From: Gari tellinella
Lineage: Eukaryota > Mollusca > Bivalvia > Cardiida > Psammobiidae
Assembly (NCBI GenBank): GCA_922989275.2
Contig: OV277858.1
Location: 17,285,427 to 17,349,426, forward strand
Reading direction: 5' to 3'
DNA length: 64,000 nucleotides
Below, piece after piece: positions 31,722-45,214 of this stretch. Below the pieces are notes generated by a model. The model was not told where the DNA came from and searched no databases. It saw only the letters and a program-made list of their open reading frames with translations. Position 1 is the stretch's first letter. Each line of letters opens with the position of its first letter. The position numbers and the translations under genes were made by a program.

Positions 31722-32360
31722 GCGTATCGGTGGAAAAAAATAGTTCCGGCTACAGGTCATGTGACCACTTGACATAATAACATCGGTCATGTGACCACAT
31801 AGCATAATAAAGCAAAGTTTATCTGTCACCCCTTTATCCGTCAGGAAAATAGGCACGTGACAGGATAATAAACGATTACTTCACAAAATCCTAAGTAATT
31901 TACACAGAGATCTACAATTTACCTTACAATATACACGAACAACTATGAGGTTTTTCAAGAGGGAACCCAACTTTATGAATTTTCTGCTGTTATAATTAAT
32001 TGTTCTGCTGCATTGTTTTAAATGAAAGCACAATATCATATACCAAAACGAACAAATAATTTATCATCTCAGTAGTTTGGAAACTACCATTTCAGTAATA
32101 GAACGTACAAAACGGCATAAAGGTTTCATTTGTATAGAAAAGTATATCGGCCTTTCGCATCTACACAATTGTATCCCTATTCAGTTTATCCGCCTATTTA
32201 TCAGCAAGAGCTGTCAGACCAGAATGCGAATTAAACCTCTCTACGTGGCTGTCCCATACAAACATTGATGTACAGAGATACAATACAACGATGTAGAGAC
32301 ATGGGTGTATAATTGTCGACTGCTTTAGGTTTGTAGCTTGTATCAGTTTTCACATAAATA

Positions 32361-32380
32361 TACTAAGTATATACTTAGTA
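32361..32380. other. Perfect 20-bp palindrome
   Basis: TACTAAGTATATACTTAGTA is its own reverse complement. It sits in a segment of about 55 bp missing from the E2 copy (between about 46,456 and 46,460). Confidence 0.7.
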
Positions 32381-32389
32381 AAACGAATA

Positions 32390-32602
32390 ATGTCCCTGCC
32401 TACCTCGGAACTGTCAGAACGAAATACATTTAACAGTTTAATACAGAATAATACACAACAAACGGAAATCCAGATGAGTCTGAAAATAGACAAACTATCG
32501 GAACGTCACGTAAAACTGAAGATTAAACGCAACCGTAACAGCAAGACGACGGTTCGATTGATTCGTCAATACAAAATACTAAAAACGGGCGCTCCAGGCT
32601 AA
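32390..32602 (+). CDS. Hypothetical ORF conserved between E1 and E2
   Basis: The 70-codon frame from ATG reads MSLPTSELSERNTF at the start and ends LIRQYKILKTGAPG. It is basic in its second half. The E2 copy (46,457-46,669) is open throughout with no indel. By hand I find two silent and five replacement differences, which gives no sign of constraint. The family is not recognised. It may be the remnant of an exon or chance. Confidence 0.25.
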   Translation: MSLPTSELSERNTFNSLIQNNTQQTEIQMSLKIDKLSERHVKLKIKRNRNSKTTVRLIRQYKILKTGAPG

Positions 32603-33631
32603 GATGTGAATAATAATTAATGTGAATTAGAAAAGGAGAAGGTGACATTACGATATGCTTTATTGAATTACGCGAGTGTAGTTACAAAATATCAAATAAA
32701 CTTAAAAATGCTGGATTTCAATACATTTTAACAATAATGACTTTATTTTACTTACTGAAACGTCAACAGAAAAATTATCCGACAAAAGGGTAAGCGATTT
32801 TGAGGAATATCTATTAATAAAAGCAGTGTGCCTAAATTATGAAGCTTAAAATGAAACATTATACTCGACATGTTGTACCTAAAGTGTAGAACCATTCTTA
32901 CCGATCCCTCAATGTGACATTTACTTTTCTAAGATTTGTATAACGTTTTAATTTACCCCAGCCACCCAATTTAACATAGGGAAGTAGAAGTATTGCAATT
33001 GTGACTATACATTTTTAAATAAGCCCCTTTAGTTTATGGTGGTACATTTTGATATACTGACATACTTATGTACTGAAAAAGGAAATGGAATGTTGCATGT
33101 GTTCTATATCCAGGGCAAACATTTAGGGTTTAAATTACTTGTATTTGACACCTAAGTTACATTTTGAAAAAGGTCAGACAGGTTTGACGTCAAACAATTG
33201 TTAAAAGTGCCCTTTGAAACTTACCCCTTCGAAATGTTTGCAATTGAAACAGAATAAATACTGCATCAGGATTCACGCACTATACAATGCCAACATATTT
33301 TTATCATCTCATTCTCAGTTCTATGCAATAAGACATATCATAAACTTAAAAAAAAAATGAGCTTATAAATGCTAATATCAGGTATATTTAAGCATATTTT
33401 AGTCCGTATAATTTGCATTTCAAATGCTTACTTCATGTGTCCCTATACTATACATGTACAGTTTCTAAAAAACACACCAAACAACACATAACTTATTAGT
33501 ATCCAAAATTAACACACTTATCACGTTCTATTACAATAAATTATAAGCAGAGTTCAAGATAAGGGGAGAATTCAAAAACTAAAATATTAAAAGGGATGTA
33601 ATAAGATCTTTATTTCTGTTATTATCACTCT

Positions 33632-33676
33632 ATGGTGTTACTTCTTATTAGAATATAGAGTAGTAACACCATGGAA
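33632..33676. repeat. ATGGTGTTACT hairpin, E1 copy
   Basis: ATGGTGTTACT and AGTAACACCAT flank TTATTAGAAT. It is a diverged relative of the CTTTATGTC foldbacks at 806-985 and 1,691-1,795. Confidence 0.5.
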
Positions 33677-34889
33677 TTTGGGACTGAAACGAGTGAGAAA
33701 ATGTAAGATTTGTTCATTATGCTGTATTTTACCTTAAAGTCCAGTTAAGATGTTGACAACAAAAGTCCAACCTTAAACAAACTGCAACATAAATGAATAA
33801 GTGATTTGCAAGCTCTATGTGTTGTGATATAACAAAAACAAGTCTAGTATAATCTGATAAGCCAATGTAACTTTTTTCAATACTTCTAAACCACCCTGCG
33901 TTAGGATTTTCCCCCCTTCTTTTCGATGCAAATAGTAGTATAGAATTGTCCAACGTGCATTTAATGATAAAACTACGTTGTTTTACAACTGTTCTGTTAA
34001 TATATTTTATACAAAATGATTGTATCAAACATAATAAGCGTTCTGCTATATTTTTTCAATATAATCATAGTTTCAATTAAAATAAATGTGTATTTGCTAC
34101 CAACATTTTCATAAAGTTGTTAAATGCCCTGTAGACTGTATATACACTTATGTAATATCTAACAAACTCCTTGTCAGAGTCTAAAGTGTCTGCAAAGAAA
34201 TGATAACTCTCTTATTGGCATGACATTTGCTCAATATAGCTTATATGACTCACAAACTCTGATTAGATATCTGAATCATGATGTTCGCCAACTGACTATT
34301 TCACACGTTAAAAGGCAAATCAAGTTCAAGACTTAAATTGGCTAAATAAAGACTGTAAATTTCCAAACTGCTTATAAAAGTGACATCTAATCTATACATC
34401 ATATGCTTCATGTACAGATAGTAAGGACTCTCAAATTATTTTGGATTCAGTGAGACGTGAAATATTTGTACACTGAATGCCTTCACAGTTTCCACAACCA
34501 TTAACCTTAGATATTCTGGTAAATTCTCAATGCTTTTTCTTCAGAGACTATCCTATGAGAGGAATGTGCAACACAAAACACCGCGTCAACTTAAATAATG
34601 TCTTCTGAATAGATATTACACTGGTTATTGTCAAACAAAGATGTGCATATGGGGGCATATACTTGGTGGTTGAATGAAGATGTAAACAATGTAATACGAA
34701 GAAAGAGGAGATGCTACAAGGCACAGAAGAATAGAGGAAGCGGAGACAAGTGTACATAGGCCAGAAGTCTTGCTAACATGTTCTCATCTGATCCAAGCAA
34801 GCTGTCACTATGCGACTTTCAGTCTCAGTCACGCTGACCCTAAATGTAGTGATATCTCCAAGGCTGCAACACAGTTGAGAAGGTAGAAC

Positions 34890-35880
34890 ATGTATACCAG
34901 TATGCACACAAACATCACGTGTTTAACTGTATATTTAACACAGCGTAATGATTCAGTTTCCTTCTTGGTAATTTTTCAAGTGCAATGTATTGCTTGGACG
35001 TCCGTGTCGGTGATCAATAAATTAAATTGCCCGAATAAATATACCGAACTCATCACCTCATTGAAATTGCCATCTGCTTGTTGTTAGGTTTATCGGAGAA
35101 ATAGACATTTTTCGCTGCCGCTGATTGCGAGTAGAAAGTAACGGTACGCGAGTTGTTTGAAAATTAAGTCTCAAACCATTCGGGCCTAATTCTGTATCAG
35201 TTAGAAGTATCGTCTATTTTCTTGTCGTCTGCTTATTTTCTAATAACTGATGAAATTATTTTCTGCAATGCTAATATATTATGTTTGTAAAAAAAAGAGT
35301 TTATATTGGACGATAGGTTCATCTACTGCCTGCGTCGGGTTTATTTGTTATAACTGTTACAAACAATTTAGATCCAGACGAAACCCACATGACGCGGTGG
35401 CTCATCTTGTGCCAAACTGTTTGACATTCTGCTGATAATTTCTGTACAAAAATGCAGAACATTGTGAATAGTTACAGACGGCAACGTTTTGCAGACGACA
35501 ATTACCGACACTTACATACCAAGTAGAAGGTAAACCAAGCTTTGCAATACAACTCAATTTTCGCATGCCAACGACGTTTGGTTAAAAGGTATTCATGCAG
35601 ATCAGGTTCCGAGATGTACGGGTTAGGTTACTACATCGGTAACAAAACCGATATATGAGTTAAAATTCAAAATATTAGTAGTATATTAATAATTAAATCT
35701 AGTGTATTCCGTTTGCAGATATATAAAACCGGCAATAGTGTCACAGTCCGTCCTAAAACGCATGTATGTAGTTCACTACTTTGTAAGACTCGAGCTTGCC
35801 AATGACATGTTCGACAGTCACTCGGTATGATTTAAAAAAAAGCCTTATAATTGTGTACACTGTTGCAAAATGCCTTATTT
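34890..35880. repeat. Inverted fragment of block D inside E1
   Basis: This is the reverse complement of parts of 21,590-22,445 (for example ATTGCCATCTGCTTGTTGTT matches the complement of 22,240-22,262). The 35,746-35,860 part matches the complement of 62,960-63,100, a piece absent from D1. The inverted block was therefore derived from an ancestor resembling D2 here. E2 has the corresponding 49,590-50,290 stretch but lacks the part beyond 35,655. Confidence 0.75.
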
Positions 35881-36261
35881 GCTTTCTAGTGAATTATGTA
35901 GAGATGTAAGCAGTCAGACACGGATACCTTTTCCGATATAACTTGTTATTTATAATAATATGGAATGAATGGCGTGCTAATGGCGACAGCCCTCATGATG
36001 TTTTTGTCGTGGCTCTATGATACAATAAAGCAGTGAACTTTTTTTTTCATGTGTTCGTAAACTATTAGAATGCTGGGTTATTTATTTTACCTGAGATAAA
36101 ATTTCGTATGTTACTATTTAAAAATATTAGTTTTCGCATTTCAATCGGAGCTATTTGACCTATTTTGTGATGCAGTGCCGTACAACCCAGCATATCAATC
36201 ATTCTTTTCAAACCAAGTGTCAAACAGTGTTTAAAGTTTCAAATTACTCTCAATGGATAAA

Positions 36262-36435
36262 ATGGTGGCTTATTCGCTCATTTCTGTGGGAGGAAACCGA
36301 AGTGCCCTTATAAAACCCACGTGTTTTGACCGGCGACCAATGTACCCTCTCAGATACAGCTCCGATGCGGGATCGAACTCGAGACTGCATTGTTGAGAAG
36401 CGGGTGCGCTATTACTGCGCTATCCGAACACCCTG
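36262..36435 (-). repeat. tRNA-derived SINE copy
   Basis: The minus-strand tRNA-like head lies at 36,359-36,429 (71 nt). The D arm GCGC/GCGC pairs fully, six of seven acceptor positions pair, and the B box is AGTTCGATCCC. The adjoining phrases GTGGGAGGAAACCG and AAAACCCACGTG I recall from tRNA-SINEs of many animals; that is unverified. E2 lacks the whole segment. Confidence 0.6.
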
Positions 36436-37741
36436 CGGTGTCTGTTCAAGATCCAAACTGTTTTTCAATGTTATCATAGTTTTCCCCTAGCATACTAACA
36501 GTAGTTTCAAGGGAAAACATCAAATGTATCCATGTTTTATTGGCGCATGATCCGCTCATGTTATAAAGGTTTAAATTTAATACCTCATTATACGGTTTGA
36601 GAGGACCCCCATATTTAGTTCACCACATGTTGTCCGAGAATCGCGGTCAGCTACAGTGAAAAGTGTCTTATATGACGGTTTAGATCCGGACAAACTCCAT
36701 GGTTGCGCTGAATGTCATTAAATTGTTTATCAATAAAGAACTGATGTTAAATGACATTTACATTTGAAAATGCTGTCCACTACTGTTAATCGAGTAGTCT
36801 CTAAGTTCGGTTTTATCTATGTTAAAAGATTTGACCGATTTACTAACATCTGAACATCATTGTTATGTGGTCTTTTACGCATATGTTGGTGGTATATAAA
36901 TTGAGACCTCTCGGTCTGCACGCAAAATGACATACACCGCATACACAGATAATTTGAGGCCTCTGGGTCTGCACCGTTTGCATAACACTATTCATAGATT
37001 TACCGAAACGCAAAATGACAGACACCGCATAGACAGATCAGAGAACCCCTTGATGGATCCTCTGGTCTGTGTCTCCAGTGTCTGCAAGAAAATCACTGAT
37101 ACTATTCATAGTATCACTGTTTTTATGTTTGTGTTTGTTTTGTGCACATCATGTTCACTCAGTTATGGAGCTCTTGTGTTGGACGACCACATTCTTGGGG
37201 GCGCATATCGGATATCTAGTGATCAGAACGATGCTTAGCGTAAAAACTGGCTCTCTCTTTTGTCTGGCCCTGTATCTGGCTGCTACATATCGCTGTATTT
37301 TGATCAACCAAAGGGTCTCCTAAGCGGTGGCCGCCCAATACATGATTGATCTACTTGTTCCACGTCACTATTGCTTTTATTTTATTACATATACCTAGTT
37401 TATGTATGTCAAACACGTCGTATATACATAATAACCATTTTATATTCCTGGTTTGCTCACCGTTTATATCGCGTGTTGGTAAATAATTTCATTGAATAGT
37501 AAAGGGAGGTAATTGAATAACACATATCTATAGCAGTAAACCGCATGCATGTGAGTTAACTAATTACATTTCATTTCCTTCTGGGATTAAAATTTTTAAT
37601 TTGTTACACTTTGCGACTGGTTTTCAATGCATCGTATACTATCATTTATATTATGACTGTTCCACCATTGACATAACTACATGTATACTTGTATAAAGCG
37701 AATGTGTACTGATAGGCCGCTGGCTTTTGTACTGAATAAAA

Positions 37742-37865
37742 TATCTATCTATCTATGTATTTATATATCTATATATCTATATATCTATGTATCTATGTAT
37801 CTATCTATATATCTATATATCTATCTATCTATATATCTATATATCTATCTATCTATCTATCTATA

Positions 37866-37912
<47 letters not shown>

Positions 37913-37941
37913 ATATCTATATATCTATCTATCTATCTATA

Positions 37942-37987
<46 letters not shown>

Positions 37988-38005
37988 GCTATCTATCTAT
38001 CTATA
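37742..38005. repeat. GATA microsatellite, E1
   Basis: About 260 bp of CTAT (GATA on the other strand) with TATATC interruptions. It corresponds to 51,521-52,279 in E2, which is nearly three times longer. Open frames coding SIYL repeats are artefacts. Confidence 0.95.
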
Positions 38006-39082
38006 ATGATTTATTGGCGCAATACTAGATTGACTCGGGTATCTATAATCAGTTACCATTCATTTCCGTTTATTCACACGTGATTGTTTATGTCAGGCAA
38101 CGATTATAGGGACAGTTAAAATTCAAATTTTTGTAAAGGACTGTTCAGTGTTATCAATCACTGTCAAATGTATATTGGTCTAACGGTCAATTAGACTGTG
38201 TTATCTATACTGATGGGTTTCGCTGGGCATTAATTTGCAGTGTCCCTTGTATAAAGAGTTTTTCTTCCAACACGTCAGTGTCGTCTGTTAAACACAACGT
38301 CTGCTAACACTCTCAAATTGTTTTTTTCCATATTTGAAGAAACATAATCATTATGTCCAATTACTTAGATTCTGAACATGCTACACACTTTATAGTAAAC
38401 ACGTGGTTAAGCCTGGTTTGAATCCAAAAACGTTCATTTGTTTTACAAGTCTAAATTGTTTGATTAACTGTTGTAATTAAAGAGGGTATTAGGACTTAAC
38501 AACTGTCCTGCGAACAAAATGCTAATGATTGCAAAAACTCATAGATACATTCACATTAAAGTATTTCCTAATCAAATTCACGAAAAGGAGTCTAATCACA
38601 ACTTATTCAATGAGCTTGGTGAGTATTACGTTAATAATAGCAAATTCTATTGAAATGATGATGATTCACTAATATAACTGAAGTCTAGCTGATATATAGA
38701 TACATTAAATTAGTCGAATTTTTAGAATAAATAATAAAAACATGATAAAAAATAGATACTACCATAAAAAAGATAAAAACACACACGGAAATATTATTTT
38801 CACCGATATATTATGATGGAAATTATGTTAAAAAAACAAAACCACATGCATTGTTTGCAACATCGAGCCATTCTCTTCATATTTTTAGAAGCAGCAATCT
38901 TGACCAAATTTATGTTCACCAATTGTTTTGCTTTAGATAATATTTTATTAAAATAATGTTGATATAACGATAAACTATAATATTAACAAAGGACAACTAG
39001 TTTATCCAATGCTTCAAACCAAAGTTGTTGGACGCAATACAACGTATGTAAATAAGAAATTACATTTAAATTTTAACAGCGA

Positions 39083-39138
39083 TGACGTCACGACGTCGTG
39101 TTAATGCATAGTAATATCCCCTTTTTATAATGACGTCA
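39083..39138. promoter_or_regulatory. Pair of CRE-like TGACGTCA sites with TATA-like sequence after
   Basis: TGACGTCA stands at 39,083-39,090 and 39,131-39,138, with CACGACGTCGTG overlapping the first and TATATA just after the second. In E2 the second site is intact (54,564-54,571) and the first is changed to CGACGTCA. No transcribed unit could be linked to it. Confidence 0.35.
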
Positions 39139-39423
39139 TGATGTCGCATATATAGCAACTTTCCAAACCTGATGAGCAATATGAAATCGGTTGTATTTTA
39201 TGTTTATCTAATAATAAAATATATTAAATCAGGCATGTAAGTCAATCATATATGTATTCATATATACATATATCCTTACAATCTTGCTTGCAGAATTTGT
39301 ACAATAGTATCAAACACTACAACCATATAAATACGTCTATAATAATTATATCAAGTACATTGAGGAACTATCCGAAAACTGTCATATCACGAGACATATT
39401 AAAAGCAAAGCAGTTAATCAGAG

Positions 39424-39775
39424 ATGGTACGGTCAGTAGCAATCAATAATTAATTAGAAATTAATTATTAATAACCACTGGGGGTTAAACCTGGGTTTAG
39501 GGGCGCCCAACCTCACTCTCACCTGCTATGTTCACCTATAAAGACGAACAGTGTACATAAAATCAAACCCTGTTCCACAACCTTACAATAAAAAAGACCG
39601 CCAACAGAATAAGTAAATACATGTTAAACATCTAACAAAAAATTATATGACAAGAAAATTATTAGTAACACGATAAAGAATTAAACATTCAAGCCCGTGC
39701 TAAAAATAGCCTACTATGGCAACGGTCAAATTGTACTCAAGCGACGAATCCGTAGTCACGAGTAACTGTAAGACA
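39424..39775. mobile_element. Dispersed repeat family R, left part deleted
   Basis: It starts abruptly at GGTACGGTCAGTAGCAATC and runs through GGGGCGCCCAACCTCAC to GTAGTCACGAGTAACTG. E2 keeps about 230 bp more on the left (from 55,768). Confidence 0.7.
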
Positions 39776-42089
39776 TGGATGAGTTCAATGTTGACAGAGA
39801 GGGAGAGAAAAAAACAAAGCACGAAACACCGACATTACTCTTCCGGTTAAGGACGGCTTTACATATACATCATCATGTAGTGCTAAGCCCTGTTTGTCGT
39901 CGCACAACCAAAGAAGAAAGCATAGTTATCAATTGTAGATTGATCGATAACCAAACGTGAAGTGCGCAGCAATATAGTTGGATCATATTTTTTTAAGGAA
40001 ATATCTAATAACTCTAGACATAAAGACACATTCCAAATAATTAATAATTACCTCAAAGATGAATGAATGTTTCAAAAATACCAAACTGATAAATAGCAAA
40101 CGCAAACACTAAAGCTAAAATGAATTTTAATCAACACCAAAGTTCACCAATGCATGTGTCGATTTAAGAAATGGTCTTCGTTGTTTTTACTTTCAAAGGG
40201 TAAACTCATTAAATGCTTTAGTAAATTCTTCGCCCTATTGTTAGAGTGCTCTATCTCAATTTTTGAAAAAAAAATGAGTTTTTTATATCACTGGATTTGT
40301 CTTCACGAGCTCTACCATATATATAGATTTTATGTTATGGAAAAGGTTACCGCGTAAAATCTTGCTTATCTTTAATGGGTAAAGCGGATTTTTAATGAAT
40401 CGAAGTCGCATAAGAGGAAAGTCTGTTTTAAGTCAAAGCAGAGTATGCATGCAAATGGTAAAGTCTATTAACAAAATTCAAAGTCTTTTGCTTGTCTCAG
40501 AAAATCAATTTAACGATGTTCAACTGTTTTTAAAACCATGTCGGATCTAGATAAAGGGCCAATAAATCATTTGACAGTTTAACTGTAATTTTAACCTTAA
40601 GCATGTTGCTGGTAATTCGTTAATATTTTTGAAAAATAAGTACATGTACATCTAGGCGAGACACAGAGTAACTGGACGTCTCATCAATATCCATAAATCT
40701 AAACTGTTTGGTACTCTGATATTGTTTGCTGGAGAAGATGTAAAGACAGTACACCTATACTTTAGCTGCTGACGACGTTTTTTTCCAACTACAATATAGT
40801 GTGCATGTTAAGGTAAGGAACTTTCAATTAACACTTTCTTCTATACAAGTCTACACATATTTTCACGTTTTCAAAAAGAGTATACCTAGATGAGACAACT
40901 TCTGTCGAAATTATCTCATTAGAGTCGATTCTAATTGTGTGTTATATATATGAGCCAATATAAAGAAAAACGTACTTAATTATGTAGAGCGGTCAAATTT
41001 AACTATACATATTGATGAAGGTAAGGCTTTAACATTGGGCATGCACTTTTCAGTCATGCAGAAGAATTAAGGTCAATGTAACATCGAACAATTTAGTTCC
41101 ATAGATCCACATACTAAAACTGAATGGAATATTCTTACAGTAGCTAACTAAAATAGAACAGTCAGGCATTATGTGAGTCTACTCTGTTTGCAAATTTATT
41201 TGATACAATGCACATTTATGGAGGAAAAGGTTAAAAGCCCACATATATGTAATATCTCATTTACACACACTCATACTATAATAATAAGACTGTGCGAATG
41301 TTATTCTGCTCCAAGTCCAAAATCGTTATTCAATGTTGCTCTATCTCCCAATAGAGCAGTACAACATTTACAAAAATGCTATAGTTTTACTATACTGCTC
41401 TATCTCCAACACAAAAAGTTGCAAAAAAGTCATAACTGGTAAAACAAATTATATAGTTTATTATACATTTGTAATGTGCATAATATGCAGAATACACTTG
41501 TATAATTTTAACATTTTTTATCAGAAAATAAATCAGATATAACCCTTCAAATCTTTGGAAGCGAATTTTTCCAAAACTTAAAACTGGTAGATAAAGCTTC
41601 GTTCCATTTAGGCGACGAATTGCCGAACATTAAGAGAATATTGATTTTATTAGATAATAAAATATCTTAGAATGCTTCAGATACGGATTTAGTTTAGGTG
41701 TTACTACACGTTTTAATATGTGTGCTAAACCTGCTTTAAATGACTATATTATCACTATGTTTTCACTATCAGTCAATACTTTCGAAAACATATTTGACAA
41801 ATAAATTAATTTGTGTGGAAGCAGAACAAAATACCGGTATACAATTATGAATATTGATTTAAAAATTTAGGTGAAGATCTACCCCGGTTAAACTTTTTTT
41901 CTCGCCCATTGCTATACATATAAATGTCTAGCTTAATCTAGTTTTAACCGAACATTTCCTTTTGACACCTACTTTCCGATTAAACAAAATGGAATTTTAG
42001 CTATTTACAGTTTTTAAATTAACGCTTATGTAAATGATTATCAAAACTAATACAGACGAACAGTGTGAATCGTGCTAAAGGTCAATGAC

Positions 42090-42940
42090 AAAGGCAAACT
42101 GAAAACTACGAAATAGAATAACAAACTGGTTAAAGGTTGGTTGTGTAGCTATCCCCATCGTTTGTGTTTGATACACTTAACGATCTAACGTATTTGTACG
42201 GCCTTATTCAAAATCAGTCTGGTGTATTTGCGAACACGTTAGGTTTAATCAATTTTTAGTTAAGAATTTTAAAACACACAAGCTATTTTAGAGTATGTTA
42301 CTATTTTCCTGTTTTCATGTGCCGCGAGTAGATTTTAATTATCTCTTAGGACAATAATATTATAGTTTGATAGTTTACAGCATGATAACGGTGGGTGACC
42401 TTGTAACCGAAGGGTCATAAATATATTAGTATCGCCTTACAATAGAGTCAATCTACACCGGATACTGCCTCAATATAAACTGTTTACGTATAAAAGCGAC
42501 GTTATTGCGACAGCTCTATCTGTGTAGGCTACAACACTTTTTACGTATTTCATGATCTTGATTTAATTTTAAGCTGTGATTTGCTTATTTTGAATTATTA
42601 GATACATGCCAACATCAATTGTAAAAGAGTCTAACTGTACACTTGCCATTGTAAAATGATCCGTTGTCCCTCGGGCATAGTTAGAAGTACACAATTGGAA
42701 GTTGTCGTCCAGTTCAATGGTCATCAAATTCTATTGCCATACATACGCATCCCCTGATTGAAAATACATCGGCTTGTCATTTTATGTCAAAGGGGGAAAC
42801 AAATCGGTTAGCATCCCAACCAGAATCCGTGTTAACATTGTTTTACATTAAACACGCATCAATGATGAACCCATGTTAAATGACCTTTACATTTAGGATA
42901 GCTGTACCAAGTGATGTTAACTTCTAGAATGATCGTTTTC
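42090..42940. repeat. Inverted fragment of the D1 tail
   Basis: 42,575-42,935 matches the reverse complement of 22,655-22,990, and 42,090-42,240 matches the complement of 22,990-23,140. About 335 bp between them is not shared. It carries relic B' of the Cys-motif exon. Confidence 0.65.
42638..42733 (+). pseudogene. Cysteine-motif exon relic B' (YTCHCKMIRCPSG)
   Basis: The plus frame from 42,638 reads YTCHCKMIRCPSG, after which a small indel moves homology with the 22,726-22,935 relic to another frame (KYTIGSCRPVQW). It is therefore broken. It supports the view that both derive from one exon. Confidence 0.35.
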
Positions 42941-43714
42941 TTCGATGTTATCTGGGTTAAGGATATGTAATGCCAAACCGGATCTTAGTAGTATCTTAAC
43001 GCAGGAGGCTTGACTTGAATATGTATGCTGATAAACTTCGATTAGACTTAAATCTCTAAATCATCAGCATTACTAATAATGCTTCAAACACGAAATTGGT
43101 GTCTCTTAAACAAGTCGTCTGCTAAAACTATAACATTGCTTTTACCATTGTTATAGTTGTAGAAACATGATCGTTATGAGAATCTACTCAGATCTAATGA
43201 GGCCCCAAGCTTTATATTTGACAGTTGGAGTCCAGACCATACACAACTTAGTCACTTTGTGAAGACTGATCTATATTCAAACTGTTTGCATTGTTCGTTT
43301 TTATTCTTATATAAAACTATCAACACTTTTACAGTTTCGAGACAAAAACATCGACGTGTCAATTTACATTTTTCGACTGTTTTTTAAACAAATCTATACA
43401 TTTTATGAAAGGGATCGCACATTTCCATAACCATACATGTATAAAAACTTACTACCATAAAGGGGAATCGCTTGGTTTATGTTACATACCTGACTTAATA
43501 CGCGACTTCGGTAGTTGAGAACTAGATCATTTGAGTAATGTATCATATTGAGGAGACGCTCACTTATCGGAAGAAAAAGAAGTAGATGCAAAGTTCACAG
43601 GAGTAATACCCCTTATGTATGATGCTTTTGAGGAAGTTGCTGTGACATATTGTGGACATTGATTTGTGGTAATTGTCACAGCAGTTACACATCCTCGACA
43701 CTGTTAAGAACGTA

Positions 43715-44416
43715 ACACTCGGTTACATAGGTGGCGGGCTTAAATCGGTACCCAATCGGTTCAATTATTTGCTGTTTTGATCGGTTGTCATAAGTGATTT
43801 AATTTCAGGCTTTCTGTGTGACCGGGTATCGGTGATGAATATTTGTTCATCGGTCAAACGCCACCCCGCCTCCGATTGGCCACCGATTGGTACCCGATTG
43901 ACACCCGATTGGCGACTCATGAAATCCAATGGGCCGCCGATTAAAAGCGCTCAACAACCTATCAATAATAGATGAATACCGATAAAACACCGATGAAATG
44001 CTGGCGGCAACCGATGACCACCGATTGATCACTGATTGAACTGCCATTAACAACCGATGAAACCGACGAGATCCCACATTTTAATTCTCATCTTTTTTCA
44101 TCGGTGGTAAGTATTAGTTCATCGGTGCTTTATCGGTGATTTATCGGTGACTCGTCGGTGATATCGGTAGGAGACAGGTTGTCAATCTGTTATTTGTAAA
44201 ATATTTTCACCGATCGAGAATTTTAAACACGTTTAAAATTCCCCATCGGTGATTTTTCCCCGACGAAACTCATCTTTACCTAATAGCTATTGATAGGTGG
44301 AAAACAGGTGGTAAATAGGTGATGTCGGTTGTAAATAGCTTTTCATCGCTCCCCTCCCTAGTTTGGCGAAAAGAAACAACCGATCTATCACCGTTGGCTC
44401 TGTGTGACCGGGGTGT
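43715..44416. mobile_element. ATCGGT-dense TIR element, E2 orthologue of 28,821-29,498
   Basis: It starts at ACACTCGGTTACATAG after TA and ends ACCGGGGTGT. It shares position and flanks with the E1 copy, so it dates from before the duplication. Confidence 0.75.
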
Positions 44417-45214
44417 AAAGAGGACATGACTGAAGAACAGCAATAAGATACGGAGCGTGTTAAGAACAACACTTAAGCCATCTTTTAAAACTCAAACACA
44501 ATACAAACAAGAAGAGCAGCAAAACAGACTGACGCCTAAGCAACCGCACGAAAATCAGCCATAAGTTAGTATTGAAATGTTTCACGTGAAGTTTCTAAAA
44601 ACACTTAAACTGCATCAAAGCAAACATTATTGTTTCATACAGCAATGGCATATTTTCCAATGTGTTTTGATAACATAGCAATAAGTAACCTTTCAATTAT
44701 TTTTAAATCGCATGTACGTTTAATGTCAAACTGCCCAAATCCCTGAAATGGATGTCCTGTGTTCCAGTTGTTACTTCGATTAGTGTTTTTTTTTAAATTT
44801 CACATTTTTGTATATATTATTATGTTTGTTTCATTGGGTTTGCTCGTCAGGTAACTGAGTACAAATGATGACTTGAGACTTGAAAAAATGTATTCTCTTT
44901 GTAATCCAGTTGTCGTTGCTGTCATTGACAATAATTACGCCATTCATCAATAAACAAAACGACATAACTATTGAAAATAATTGTTCGGCTTAGTCACTTA
45001 TGATGAAATGTGACATGCCTGCCTTTTTTATATTAATTCGTGCTTTTATCGAAATTTGCATGCCTTTTTTGTACTTAATCGACCACATCTGGTCGATTAC
45101 GAATGAATTTGATTCAGACGAACTGAACAGTTTTATTTTTGACAATCTGTATACATGATATATTAGTCATACATAGATGATATTGTATGGGTGTTCATTA
45201 TTTATCATTTTTAA

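Larger units (their letters stand above)
28617..40606. repeat. Segmental duplication block E, copy 1
   Basis: Homology with 43,501-56,976 starts at CGCGACTTCGGTAG and ends after TTAACCTTAAG, in direct orientation and with high identity by eye. Features only in this copy: 29,621-30,315 element; about 30,411-30,635; a segment with a 20-bp palindrome near 32,361; 35,655-36,455; an extra tandem unit near 36,920; and about 39,805-39,977. The 31,207-31,860 stretch is replaced by unrelated DNA in copy 2. Confidence 0.9.
40607..43500. other. Spacer between E1 and E2
   Basis: A diverged half of the AAACTGTTTG palindrome lies at about 40,660-40,715 and another at 43,215-43,288. The 42,090-42,940 stretch is an inverted D-tail fragment. 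The remainder holds nothing that I recognise. Confidence 0.5.

Noticed and set aside
33729..34028. 99-codon minus-strand frame with an E2 relative at 48,270-48,485
   Set aside because: The E2 copy is frameshifted by an extra A and no domain is visible. Shared sequence is explained by the duplication.
36927..37323. Signal-peptide-like open frames of 103 and 84 codons near 37.1 kb, with an E2 relative at 50.85 kb
   Set aside because: E2 has a stop in the first frame (TAT to TAA class change). The second frame is just hydrophobic, with no conserved pattern beyond general duplication identity.
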